Shown here piece after piece: positions 1-6,363 of a stretch of 11,387 nt of DNA. The number at the start of each line of letters is the position of its first letter. Position 1 is the stretch's first letter. The DNA is from an uncultured Actinomyces sp. GTDB taxonomy: Bacteria > Actinomycetota > Actinomycetes > Actinomycetales > Actinomycetaceae. A program made the position numbers and the translations under genes. The notes under the pieces were generated by a model. The model did no database searches, was not told where the DNA came from, and saw only the letters and a program-made list of their open reading frames with translations. The stretch lies in NCBI GenBank assembly GCA_916719935.1, contig CAKAPY010000024.1, forward strand, positions 1 through 11,387, read 5' to 3'.

Positions 1-283
1 CCTGGTTCAGGTTGTACAGGTCTGCGTGGGCGCGGGCGAGTTTTTCTTCCGCCTGAGCCACTTGGTCGAGAGCCTTGGACAGTTCACTGTCTTCCAGCTG
101 CTCTTCGAAGTCCGACATGTCGACTTCACCCATGTCCTCGCCCTGATTGTTTGCCGAGGCCGCGGTTGCGTGTGCAGCTGCGCCCTCCTGAGCGTGGGGC
201 TGGGCGTTGCCCGGGGTGGCCGGCTGAGAGCCGACCACCGGTTCCTGGGCGTCGTCGGAAGGATTCGTGGGCTCGGTGCTCAC
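1..283 (-). CDS. grpE: GrpE nucleotide exchange factor, N-terminal part (runs off the window)
   Basis: GrpE is the cytoplasmic nucleotide exchange factor that releases ADP from DnaK. About 94 codons are visible before the window edge. The N-terminus is an acidic, low-complexity region rich in Ala, Gln, Pro and Asp (residues 1 to about 55). It is followed by the start of the long helix, with an Asp/Glu-rich stretch and then AEEKLARAHADLYNLNQ, which matches the start of the GrpE core where LYNLNQ-type motifs are typical. The start is GTG at 283-281, and its GTGA overlaps the dnaK stop codon by four bases, so translation is probably coupled. A GAGGA Shine-Dalgarno element lies six bases upstream, inside the end of dnaK. 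The position directly after dnaK is the standard actinobacterial dnaK-grpE order. The C-terminal beta domain is outside the window. The identification rests on the short helix motif plus gene order. Confidence 0.9.
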   Translation of the reverse strand, partial: MSTEPTNPSDDAQEPVVGSQPATPGNAQPHAQEGAAAHATAASANNQGEDMGEVDMSDFEEQLEDSELSKALDQVAQAEEKLARAHADLYNLNQ

Positions 284-1521
284 TTGTCGTCCTCATCCAC
301 AACTTCGGCGTCGATGACGTCGTCATCGGAGGAAGTGGACGACTCCTGCGAAGCGCCTGCTTCAGCAGCAGCCTGAGCGGCCTGAGCGTTCTGGTAGACC
401 TCCTGGCCGATCTTCATCGCGGACTGGTTGAGCTTCTCAACGGAGCTCTTCACAGCCTCGATATCGCTGCCCTTGAGGGCTTCCTTCACGGCGTCAAGGT
501 CGCCCTGGACTTCCTGGCGGGTCGCTTCGGAGACCTTGTCGGCGTCGTCCTTCAGGGTCTTCTCGATGGTGTAAACCAGCTGCTCGGCAGAGTTACGAAT
601 CTCAAGCTCCTCGCGGCGCTTCTTGTCGTCTTCTTCGTGCTGAGCGGCCTCGTTGACCATGCGATCGATCTCTTCCTTGCTCAAGGCACTACCGCCGGTG
701 ATGGTCACCGCGGTTTCCTTGCCGGTTCCAAGGTCCTTCGCGGAGACGTGAACGATACCGTTGGCGTCAATATCGAAGGTCACTTCGATCTGCGGAACGC
801 CGCGCGGTGCGGGAGCAATTCCGGAGAGCTCGAAGTTACCGAGCGACTTGTTGTCAGCGGTGAACTGACGCTCGCCCTGGAAGACCTGGACCAGAACCGA
901 GGTCTGGCCGTCGGCAGCGGTCGAGTAGACGCGCGATGCCTTGGTCGGGATTGCGGTGTTGCGCTCGATGACCTTATCCATGACACCGCCCATGGTCTCG
1001 ATGCCCAGGGACAGAGGAGTCACGTCGATCAGCAGAACGTCCTTGCGGTCGCCCTGGATGACGCCGGCCTGCAGAGCTGCGCCAACTGCGACGACCTCAT
1101 CGGGGTTCACGCCCTTGTTGGGCTCGCGGCCACCGGTGAGCTTCTTGACGAGCTCAGCAACGGCCGGCATACGGGTGGAGCCACCAACCAGGACGACGTG
1201 GTCGATCTCGCTCACGGAGATTCCTGCGTCCTTGATAACCTTCTCGAAGGGAGCCTTCGTGCGGTCAAGCAGATCCGAGGTCATTTCCTCAAACTTTGCG
1301 CGGGTGAGAGTCTCGTCCAAGTGAACGGGGCCATCAGCGGTCACCGAGAGGTACTGCAGCGAAATGTTTGTGCTCATCGCGCTGGACAGTTCCTTCTTGG
1401 CCTGCTCGGCTGCTGCGCGCAAACGCTGAAGTGCGACCGGATCCTTGGAGAGATCAGCACCGCTCTTAGCCTTCACCTGCTCGATCAGCCAGTCAACGAT
1501 GCGCTGGTCCCAGTCATCGCA
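280..1521 (-). pseudogene. dnaK: DnaK C-terminal fragment (second half of the ATPase domain, substrate-binding domain and lid)
   Basis: This frame is open from the junction to the stop and is fully conserved in appearance: DDWDQRIVDWL, VLVGGSTRMP, the beta-sandwich substrate domain (IEVTFDIDANGIVHVSAKD) and the helical lid, ending EVVDEDDK. The frame stays open upstream to about 1623, but that stretch is an out-of-frame reading of the N-terminal half and has no Hsp70 similarity. I see no convincing ribosome binding site or start codon at the junction, so it is probably untranslated unless ribosomes reinitiate or shift frame. Confidence 0.6.
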
Positions 1522-2137
1522 ACCGCAGGCGGTTGTCGCCTGCGGTTGCACGGACCTGAATGGTGGAGAAGCCGTCGTCGTCCTTGCCGATTTCCAGCAG
1601 GGAGACGTCGAAGGTACCGCCACCGAGGTCGAAGACCAGAATGAGCTCGTCTTCCTTGCCCTTTTCGAGGCCGTAGGCCAGTGCTGCTGCGGTCGGTTCG
1701 TTGACGATACGCAGGACGTTCAGGCCTGCGATCTGACCGGCGTCCTTGGTTGCCTGGCGCTCTGCGTCGTTGAAGTATGCGGGGACGGTGATGACCGCGT
1801 CGGTAACGGGCTCGCCGAGGTACTCTTCCGCGTCCCTCTTGAGCTTGGAGAGGATACGTGCGGAGATCTCCTGTGCGGTGTACTTCTTGTCGTCAATGTT
1901 GACGGTCCAGTCAGTGCCCATGTGGCGCTTGACCGAAGAGATGGTGCGATCAACATTCGTGACCGCCTGACGCTTGGCGATCTCGCCAACCAGGACCTCG
2001 CCGGTCTTGGAGAAAGCAACGACCGAGGGGGTCGTACGTGTGCCTTCTGCGTTTGCAATGATTGTGGGTTCTCCGCCTTCAAGTACTGCGATTGCGGAGT
2101 TCGTGGTGCCGAGGTCAATACCTACTGCGCGTCCCAT
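1514..2137 (-). CDS. dnaK: DnaK N-terminal fragment (207 aa, ends at the frameshift)
   Basis: This is the part of dnaK that ribosomes would translate from the normal start if the frameshift is real. It covers the first half of the actin-like ATPase domain: the phosphate-1 loop near residues 8-14 (DLGTTNS) and the second phosphate-loop segment FDLGGGTFDVS. It ends three aberrant residues (RLR) after GDNRL, before the second half of the nucleotide-binding domain. With half of the ATPase fold and no substrate-binding domain it should not work as a chaperone (inference). Confidence 0.6.
   Translation of the reverse strand: MGRAVGIDLGTTNSAIAVLEGGEPTIIANAEGTRTTPSVVAFSKTGEVLVGEIAKRQAVTNVDRTISSVKRHMGTDWTVNIDDKKYTAQEISARILSKLKRDAEEYLGEPVTDAVITVPAYFNDAERQATKDAGQIAGLNVLRIVNEPTAAALAYGLEKGKEDELILVFDLGGGTFDVSLLEIGKDDDGFSTIQVRATAGDNRLRLR
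1519..1549. repeat. Perfect 13-bp inverted repeat with 5-base loop at the dnaK frameshift
   Basis: On the plus strand the left arm gcaaccgcaggcg (1519-1531) and right arm cgcctgcggttgc (1537-1549) are exact reverse complements separated by gttgt. Pairing stops at both ends. In dnaK sense orientation the second arm replaces the codons expected to encode His-Leu-Gly-Gly. The repeat is therefore coincident with the frameshift and may be its product. Confidence 0.97.
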
Positions 2138-2239
2138 AATTTTTCCTTTCATCAAAGCGTGGTGGAAATTGTCGCCGAGGCGATGCCATGCTTTGTACGT
2201 CTTCTGTTGTGGTGGCCGAGGCTTCGACCTTCAGACCAC

Positions 2240-2260
2240 CTTGAGTCTGCTGCACTCAAG
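2240..2260. promoter_or_regulatory. HAIR operator 1 (HspR binding site) upstream of dnaK
   Basis: CTTGAGT, seven bases, then ACTCAAG: a perfect match to the HspR-associated inverted repeat of actinobacteria (CTTGAGT-N7-ACTCAAG). It sits about 100 bases upstream of the dnaK start and points to heat-shock repression by HspR. The hspR gene is not in the window but usually follows dnaJ in this operon. Confidence 0.93.
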
Positions 2261-2287
2261 TTTACTGATCAGCTACCGGGCCCGCAA
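2259..2287 (-). promoter_or_regulatory. Candidate dnaK promoter overlapping the promoter-proximal HAIR
   Basis: Read on the minus strand, TTGCGG (2287-2282) is followed after 17 bases by TAAACT (2264-2259). This fits a vegetative sigma factor -35/-10 pair, and the -10 overlaps the HAIR at 2240-2260, so bound HspR would block it. Transcription would start near 2252, giving a leader of about 115 bases. A weaker alternative uses the TTGAGT inside the second HAIR. No 5' end data are available, so this is an inference. Confidence 0.35.
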
Positions 2288-2301
2288 GCCCTACATCAAA
2301 A

Positions 2302-2322
2302 CTTGAGTCTGACATACTCAAC
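2302..2322. promoter_or_regulatory. HAIR operator 2 (HspR binding site) upstream of dnaK
   Basis: CTTGAGT, seven bases, then ACTCAAC: a one-mismatch copy of the HAIR consensus. Its centre is 62 bases from that of the first HAIR, close to six helical turns, so the two sites face the same side of the DNA and could bind HspR cooperatively (inference). It lies after the stop of the upstream S4-domain gene, so it controls dnaK and not that gene. Confidence 0.88.
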
Positions 2323-2387
2323 TTATTTCACCGGGTTTTATTCCCCAATTTCCCGAAATATTTTCTAAGGATCGGCAACTCTGCCAT

Positions 2388-2843
2388 TTACCATTGAACA
2401 TCCGCGGAAAAATCGGAGTTCATTCCACGGAATTTCTCCATATCGCGACGCTCTTTTTTCGTCGGACGCCCACTTCCGCGTTCTCGCTGAGCAAAAGCCA
2501 TGCCCAGCCGAGGCCTCGGCTCACTGAGATCCTCATAGCAGAGTTTCGCGAAGGGATAACCCAGTCGTTTCGCAAGGAGCTTGCGAACGATAAGAACACG
2601 GTCAAAGCCCTCTACTCGCAGACGAACCTCATCACCCACACGCACTTTTTGCGCAGCCTTCACCGATTCACCGTTAATTTTGACGTGACCGGCACGAGCA
2701 GCTGAGGTTGCCTGCGAACGCGACTTCACGTGGCGCGTTGCCCACAGCCATGTATCAATACGCATGGTCTCACCCGCCGCGAGCGCCCCCGCTGGAACCT
2801 GCGTCGGCTCATGGGACACGCGATCAGTCGGGTTCTCAGTCAT
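2388..2843 (-). CDS. S4-domain RNA-binding protein, Hsp15 (HslR)-like
   Basis: This 151-residue protein belongs to the Hsp15/RqcP-like S4 family. In E. coli Hsp15 binds 50S subunits that carry stalled nascent chains; a related role here is inferred. The S4 fold runs from about residue 27 (MRIDTWLWATRHVKSRSQA, AARAGHVKINGE, VRVGDEVRL) to about residue 85, and the C-terminal GRPTKKERRDMEKFRG is the hallmark basic tail of Hsp15 proteins. The first ATG (2843) gives a 26-residue Pro/Thr/Ala-rich extension with no good Shine-Dalgarno; the ATG at 2765, preceded by GGTGAG, would start right at the conserved MRID and may be the true start. It lies just upstream of dnaK on the same strand but is separated from it by about 250 bases with its own promoter elements. 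It is divergent from the RlmC-type gene. Confidence 0.85.
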   Translation of the reverse strand: MTENPTDRVSHEPTQVPAGALAAGETMRIDTWLWATRHVKSRSQATSAARAGHVKINGESVKAAQKVRVGDEVRLRVEGFDRVLIVRKLLAKRLGYPFAKLCYEDLSEPRPRLGMAFAQRERGSGRPTKKERRDMEKFRGMNSDFSADVQW

Positions 2844-2945
2844 GGCGAAATCTTAACGCCACCGCCACCGAACACATTCCCCCACTCACACTCAACAGAC
2901 CTACTCGTTGTGGCGAAGAGACTTTCAAGATGCCAAGATGAAGCG

Positions 2946-4103
2946 ATGGAGTGCGTACATTTAACAAGCGGGGAATGCCATTCATGCCCCCTCATGCCCA
3001 CTCCATACGACATTCAGCTCGCGCAACGTCAAGCTGACGTTGCGGAGATTCTCTCGAGCGTTCCTCACGCTTCAGAGCTCAATTGGCTCAGCCCTGCCCC
3101 CTCAGCGCCGTCGCACTACCGAACGAAAGCAAAGTTTGCGGTCGGGGGAAGCGCCGAGCACCCGACTTTGGGGATCACAGGAGGCGCACCCAGCTACGCA
3201 GGAGTGGACCTCCCCCACTGCATTGCGCATACAACGGTCATCGCAGACGCCATCGACCCCTTAAAAGCATTCATCCGCGAGCTCCACTTGGAGCCCTACG
3301 ATATTTCGCGCAAGCGTGGCGAACTCAAGCACATCCTGGTCACGCAGGGAACTGATGACGCACTGATGATCCGCTTCGTCATGCGCTCAAAGCGCGACTT
3401 AGCACTGCTGCGTTCAAAACTTTCACTCTTATACTCACTCATTCCCGCTGCGCAGGTCGTTACCGTCAACATCCTGCCCGCACACGCCGCACTGGTAGAA
3501 GGCGATGAAGAGATCGTCATTTCCCAGCAGCACACACTGCCCATGCTTGTCGGCGATGTCGAGCTTCACCTGGGACCACGGTCGTTTTCGCAAACCAATA
3601 CGGGAGTAGCCTCACAGCTCTATCGCCAGGTCGCGCGCTGGGCGCAACAGAGCGGGGCGTCTTCTCTGTGGGACCTCTACTGCGGAGTGGGCGGTTTTGC
3701 ACTGCATGCGGCACTTGGTGGGGTTGAACGCGTCAGTGCTGTTGAGATTTCACCCGAGGCCATTGCCTCCGCTCAGCACACTGCCGCAGATCTAGGCGTC
3801 AACGATCGCGTCCACTTCATTGCCGCCGACGCCCAAGAATGGGCCATCGCTCAGGGGGCCAACGCATGCCCTGAGGCAATTGTTGTCAATCCGCCTCGGC
3901 GTGGAATTGGAACGACTTTAGCTCAGTGGCTCAACGATTCACGCGCGCGCTTCGTGGTTTATTCGTCGTGCAACCCGAAATCACTGGCCGCCGATCTGAA
4001 GCTGATGCCCAATTACGCGCCCATACAGGCTCGTCTTTTTGACATGTTCCCTCACACAGAACACAAAGAGTGCGCGGTACTGCTGCACAACATGCTTGTA
4101 TAA
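2946..4103 (+). CDS. rlmC: 23S rRNA (uracil-C5)-methyltransferase, RlmC type
   Basis: This enzyme makes 5-methyluridine in 23S rRNA using S-adenosylmethionine (U747 in E. coli). The 385 residues align along their length with E. coli RlmC as I recall it. The N-terminal cysteines C3, C11 and C14 have the E. coli spacing, and C92 completes the likely [4Fe-4S] ligand set. It has no N-terminal TRAM domain, as in RlmC and unlike RlmD or RlmCD. Further on come RKRGELKHILVT, QSFxQTN-like RSFSQTNTGVASQLY, the SAM-binding LWDLYCGVGGF, VNPPRRGIG, the catalytic-cysteine motif YSSCNPKSLAADL and FDMFPHTEHKE. The frame is open back to 2730, but those extra 72 residues overlap the divergent gene and have no family similarity, so the ATG at 2946 is chosen; its Shine-Dalgarno is weak. 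The gene is well separated from the next one and is probably monocistronic. Confidence 0.92.
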   Translation: MECVHLTSGECHSCPLMPTPYDIQLAQRQADVAEILSSVPHASELNWLSPAPSAPSHYRTKAKFAVGGSAEHPTLGITGGAPSYAGVDLPHCIAHTTVIADAIDPLKAFIRELHLEPYDISRKRGELKHILVTQGTDDALMIRFVMRSKRDLALLRSKLSLLYSLIPAAQVVTVNILPAHAALVEGDEEIVISQQHTLPMLVGDVELHLGPRSFSQTNTGVASQLYRQVARWAQQSGASSLWDLYCGVGGFALHAALGGVERVSAVEISPEAIASAQHTAADLGVNDRVHFIAADAQEWAIAQGANACPEAIVVNPPRRGIGTTLAQWLNDSRARFVVYSSCNPKSLAADLKLMPNYAPIQARLFDMFPHTEHKECAVLLHNMLV

Positions 4104-4179
4104 GTCTTTAATCGCCGATATGCTCAGCTCATAAACCGCCGCCAAACTCATGATTTTTGGCTGAATGCTGTGTATCTCA

Positions 4180-4193
4180 TCGAGTTCACTCGA
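4180..4193. repeat. Short perfect inverted repeat in the leader of the surface-protein gene
   Basis: TCGAGT, two bases, ACTCGA is a perfect 6-2-6 inverted repeat 77 bases upstream of the surface-protein start. It could be a small operator or chance. No convincing -35/-10 pair was found around it. Confidence 0.3.
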
Positions 4194-4269
4194 ATGTCAA
4201 CGAGACCCACAAAAATCGCAGCCATTCATCACAACGCGTAACGCGGACCTATTGACTGCGGAGGATCGC

Positions 4270-6144
4270 ATGAAAAGAACTCGGAATACTCGGCTGATGT
4301 CCATGGGCTTTGTGGCGCTTGTTGCAAGCTCCATGACCTTCGCTTTCCCGCAGACGACACAGGCCGCTGATCAACCCCTTCCTTTTTCGCAGTTCGTTCA
4401 ATCGACGAATGCAACTGTGTGCAATGCCGACCCGGTAATTACGACCTACCACGGCACGATGATCTTTGATCTTCCAATCTCAACGATGTTGGCGAGCTTC
4501 GAGAATGAGATTCGCGCGGCAGCCGCTCAGGGAAAGCGCCCACACTTACCGGGTTCCTACTACGACTATCCCGATCTTGAACTTGCCGTCAGCTTCCCTG
4601 ATGGCGTTCGCGTCGGCGGTGGCGCCTATCTAACATCCTCATCCTTGATTGGCTATGGAAGATTTGGCATCGGTCGCGACGCGCAGACGGCGACTTTCAG
4701 CGCTTATTTCAACGACATGACCTGGCAGGAACTCTACGACCGTTACACCGCAGACAAAGCTGATCCCGGTCAACACACAGTCAGAATCAAGATCCCCTAC
4801 GCGATCGGGGCAAATAACGCCGAAGACGCCGCCCGCATCGCGCAGGAACGCATTACCAGCAAGGCAACCTTTAACTTCTACGCTTTGGACCCTTCGACTG
4901 CCGGAAGTTCCATTTCTCCCAACAAGGTCATTGTTTCAAGTCTTGCATCCACAGAACTGGTTTCGACTCCCACTGACTGCTTTTCGCCTGCCCCTCAGCG
5001 AACGACTCGCTGGGTGGATGAAGCAGATGGGCGGGAGCTGCGTCCCGCAGCCACGGGTCCGAATTTCTTTTTGCCAGTTGGCTTCCCTGATTATGAATTT
5101 GTATCAGCACAAGCATCTGCTGACCGTTTGAGTGGAACCTACACGTATCGGCGAGTGTTTGCGCCTCTTCCCGAGAACGGAAACGACGACATCGTCTCCA
5201 GCGACTTCACTTTGAAGACGGATGACAATCCGCCACTGGACAATCAGAATTCCGTTGTCCGCGCCCGAAGCGCTCAGTCTCGACTCACCACCAACAATAT
5301 CGTCCACATGAAAGATCTTCGCGGTGGACGCATTACTGATCTGTTGAAGAAATATGCGGATAATCCAAATGATTTCAACGACATGACCATGAAGGACACC
5401 CAGATTACCTTCACGACCGAAATCACTCTTCCAGAGGAACTTCGTTTCACAGACGAATCAGTGCTTTCTGTCTCTGGTACTCCGGAAGGCTTCAGCGTTT
5501 CAGCCTCCGCGATTCGCGGCAAGCAGGCAACAGTAACCGTCAGTGTCGACAATCCTGAAACTCTGACAACTTTTGAACTCCTGAAGTCTGCCGTTGAGAA
5601 GCTCGATGGTGATCTGACCGTCTCGGTGAATAATGTGGCTTTCACCGAACAAGCCCAAGCAAACACTGAATACACCATTACTCAACAGGTCAAGGGCAGG
5701 ATTTCTTCAACCGCGAGCAAGCAGCTTGGAGTTCTCGTGAGGCCAGGGACCCCTTCACCTGCGTGCCCTCCAGTTGGGTACGTCCCCGGCGAAGTAAATC
5801 CCGTTGAGCCCTATCCGGTCTCAGGTTCTCCTTTTGACGGTCCTGCGCCCGTATGTCCGCCATCGAATGTTTTGCCGTCCGCTCCGTGGACTGTTCCCAT
5901 GACGGGACCTGCTGCCGGTTTCCCCGATGCTCCCACTTTTGAGCACAGCTTCATCTACACAACCAGTGGATCGAACGAGGCTGCCGTCAGCTTCACTGTG
6001 CCTCTTACCCCCGCTCAGACACCTCCTGCACCTTCCACTCCCGTGACTCGCCTAGCAAAGACTGGGGCACTGACCTCCTTGTTGATGCTTGCAGCCGGAG
6101 CGAGCGTAGTTGGAGCCGCATCAACGCTGCGGAAGCGCGCCTAA
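4270..6144 (+). CDS. Secreted cell-wall-anchored surface protein (LAKTG sorting signal), function unknown
   Basis: This 624-residue protein is exported and covalently attached to the wall. Residues 1-33 are a classic signal peptide: basic MKRTRNTR, hydrophobic core, likely cleavage at TQA-AD. Residues 595-624 form a sorting signal: LAKTG (595-599), a hydrophobic span, and the basic tail RKRA. LAXTG is the motif preferred by class E sortases, common in actinobacteria. Between these, residues about 50-240 are an unrecognised globular region with C51 and a Cys near 238 that could form a disulfide. Residues about 245-300 (RWVDEADGRELRP through GTYTYRRVF) resemble a single MucBP-like beta repeat. 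Residues about 305-490 look like further beta-rich domains. A Pro-rich segment (about 495-590) with two CPP motifs probably spans the wall. The ATG at 4270 is chosen over an upstream in-frame ATG (4165) because it begins the signal peptide and has GGAGG (4260-4264) at good spacing. Likely an adhesin-type protein, but the ligand is unknown. Confidence 0.85.
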   Translation: MKRTRNTRLMSMGFVALVASSMTFAFPQTTQAADQPLPFSQFVQSTNATVCNADPVITTYHGTMIFDLPISTMLASFENEIRAAAAQGKRPHLPGSYYDYPDLELAVSFPDGVRVGGGAYLTSSSLIGYGRFGIGRDAQTATFSAYFNDMTWQELYDRYTADKADPGQHTVRIKIPYAIGANNAEDAARIAQERITSKATFNFYALDPSTAGSSISPNKVIVSSLASTELVSTPTDCFSPAPQRTTRWVDEADGRELRPAATGPNFFLPVGFPDYEFVSAQASADRLSGTYTYRRVFAPLPENGNDDIVSSDFTLKTDDNPPLDNQNSVVRARSAQSRLTTNNIVHMKDLRGGRITDLLKKYADNPNDFNDMTMKDTQITFTTEITLPEELRFTDESVLSVSGTPEGFSVSASAIRGKQATVTVSVDNPETLTTFELLKSAVEKLDGDLTVSVNNVAFTEQAQANTEYTITQQVKGRISSTASKQLGVLVRPGTPSPACPPVGYVPGEVNPVEPYPVSGSPFDGPAPVCPPSNVLPSAPWTVPMTGPAAGFPDAPTFEHSFIYTTSGSNEAAVSFTVPLTPAQTPPAPSTPVTRLAKTGALTSLLMLAAGASVVGAASTLRKRA

Positions 6145-6157
6145 TTCAAAAATAAGT

Positions 6158-6209
6158 CGCTGTTAAGGGAGGGGCCGATGACTTTTCATCGGCCCCTCCC
6201 TTAACAGCG
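6158..6209. terminator. 24-bp perfect hairpin after the surface-protein gene
   Basis: Arms at 6158-6181 and 6186-6209 are perfect reverse complements around a CTTT tetraloop, beginning 13 bases after the stop codon. The stem contains a G/C-rich core (GGGAGGGGCC). No T-run follows on either strand, so it is a U-less terminator, an mRNA 3'-end stabiliser or both. It should isolate the surface-protein gene from the glycosidase gene. Confidence 0.75.
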
Positions 6210-6333
6210 CTCGGGAATCATTGCCAATGCCGTTGCTGAAAATTTATGGAAACTTGAACACGCGCAAGCTCCGTTATTTTCTGTTTCGCCGCGCAATTTA
6301 TTCCACAGGCCACACACAGCTGGTCCTTAATCC

Positions 6334-6361
6334 CTACAGAATCCGCCAGTGGATTCTGTAG
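6334..6361. promoter_or_regulatory. 11-bp perfect palindrome abutting the glycosidase start codon
   Basis: CTACAGAATCC, six bases, GGATTCTGTAG ends two bases before the ATG at 6364. The dyad is perfect, and there is no Shine-Dalgarno sequence between it and the start. It could be an operator for a dimeric repressor or an RNA hairpin that controls initiation. An alternative GTG start (6349) lies in the loop. Confidence 0.6.
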
Positions 6362-6363
6362 CC

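Larger units (their letters stand above)
280..2137 (-). pseudogene. dnaK: Hsp70 chaperone DnaK, frameshifted
   Basis: DnaK is the ATP-dependent Hsp70 chaperone. The locus encodes all of it in two frames, about 618 residues if joined, which is normal for actinobacterial DnaK. The first frame gives MGRAVGIDLGTTNS, VNEPTAAALAYG and FDLGGGTFDVS of the nucleotide-binding domain, then stops at TGA (1516-1514). The second frame resumes at DDWDQRIVDWL and continues through VLVGGSTRMP, the linker region DVLLIDVTPLSLGIE, the substrate-binding domain and the acidic tail EVVDEDDK. Homologues read GDNHLGG-DDWD at the junction; here it reads GDNRL, then RLR and stop. One extra base sits between the CTG (Leu) codon and GATGAC, and the conserved Gly-Gly pair is lost. 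The start at 2137 is favoured over an upstream ATG at 2152 and TTG at 2155 because it matches the family N-terminus and has AAAGGA seven bases upstream. Both halves are otherwise clean, so the lesion is recent or a sequencing or assembly error. Confidence 0.88.

Noticed and set aside
151..1644. Long plus-strand open frame (497 codons) opposite dnaK
   Set aside because: It is the antisense of dnaK. Long open frames opposite Hsp70 genes are a known artefact of codon bias and were once mis-annotated as glutamate dehydrogenase-like. It has no domain, promoter or ribosome binding site of its own.
1445..2368. Second long plus-strand open frame (307 codons) opposite the dnaK 5' part and its control region
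   Set aside because: It is antisense to the conserved DnaK N-terminus and runs through the HAIR operators; the product looks like a shadow with no family features.
2506..2521. 16-base perfect palindrome AGCCGAGGCCTCGGCT
   Set aside because: It lies inside the coding sequence of the S4 protein and encodes its conserved Glu-Pro-Arg-Pro-Arg stretch. GC-rich codons explain it, and no regulatory context is seen.
2730..2945. 72-codon N-terminal extension of the RlmC-type protein
   Set aside because: It overlaps the divergent S4-domain gene, has no family similarity, and the cysteine spacing C3/C11/C14 of RlmC fixes the start at 2946.
4165..4269. 35-codon N-terminal extension of the surface protein
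   Set aside because: It would bury the signal peptide. The ATG at 4270 has a good GGAGG and a typical signal peptide begins there.
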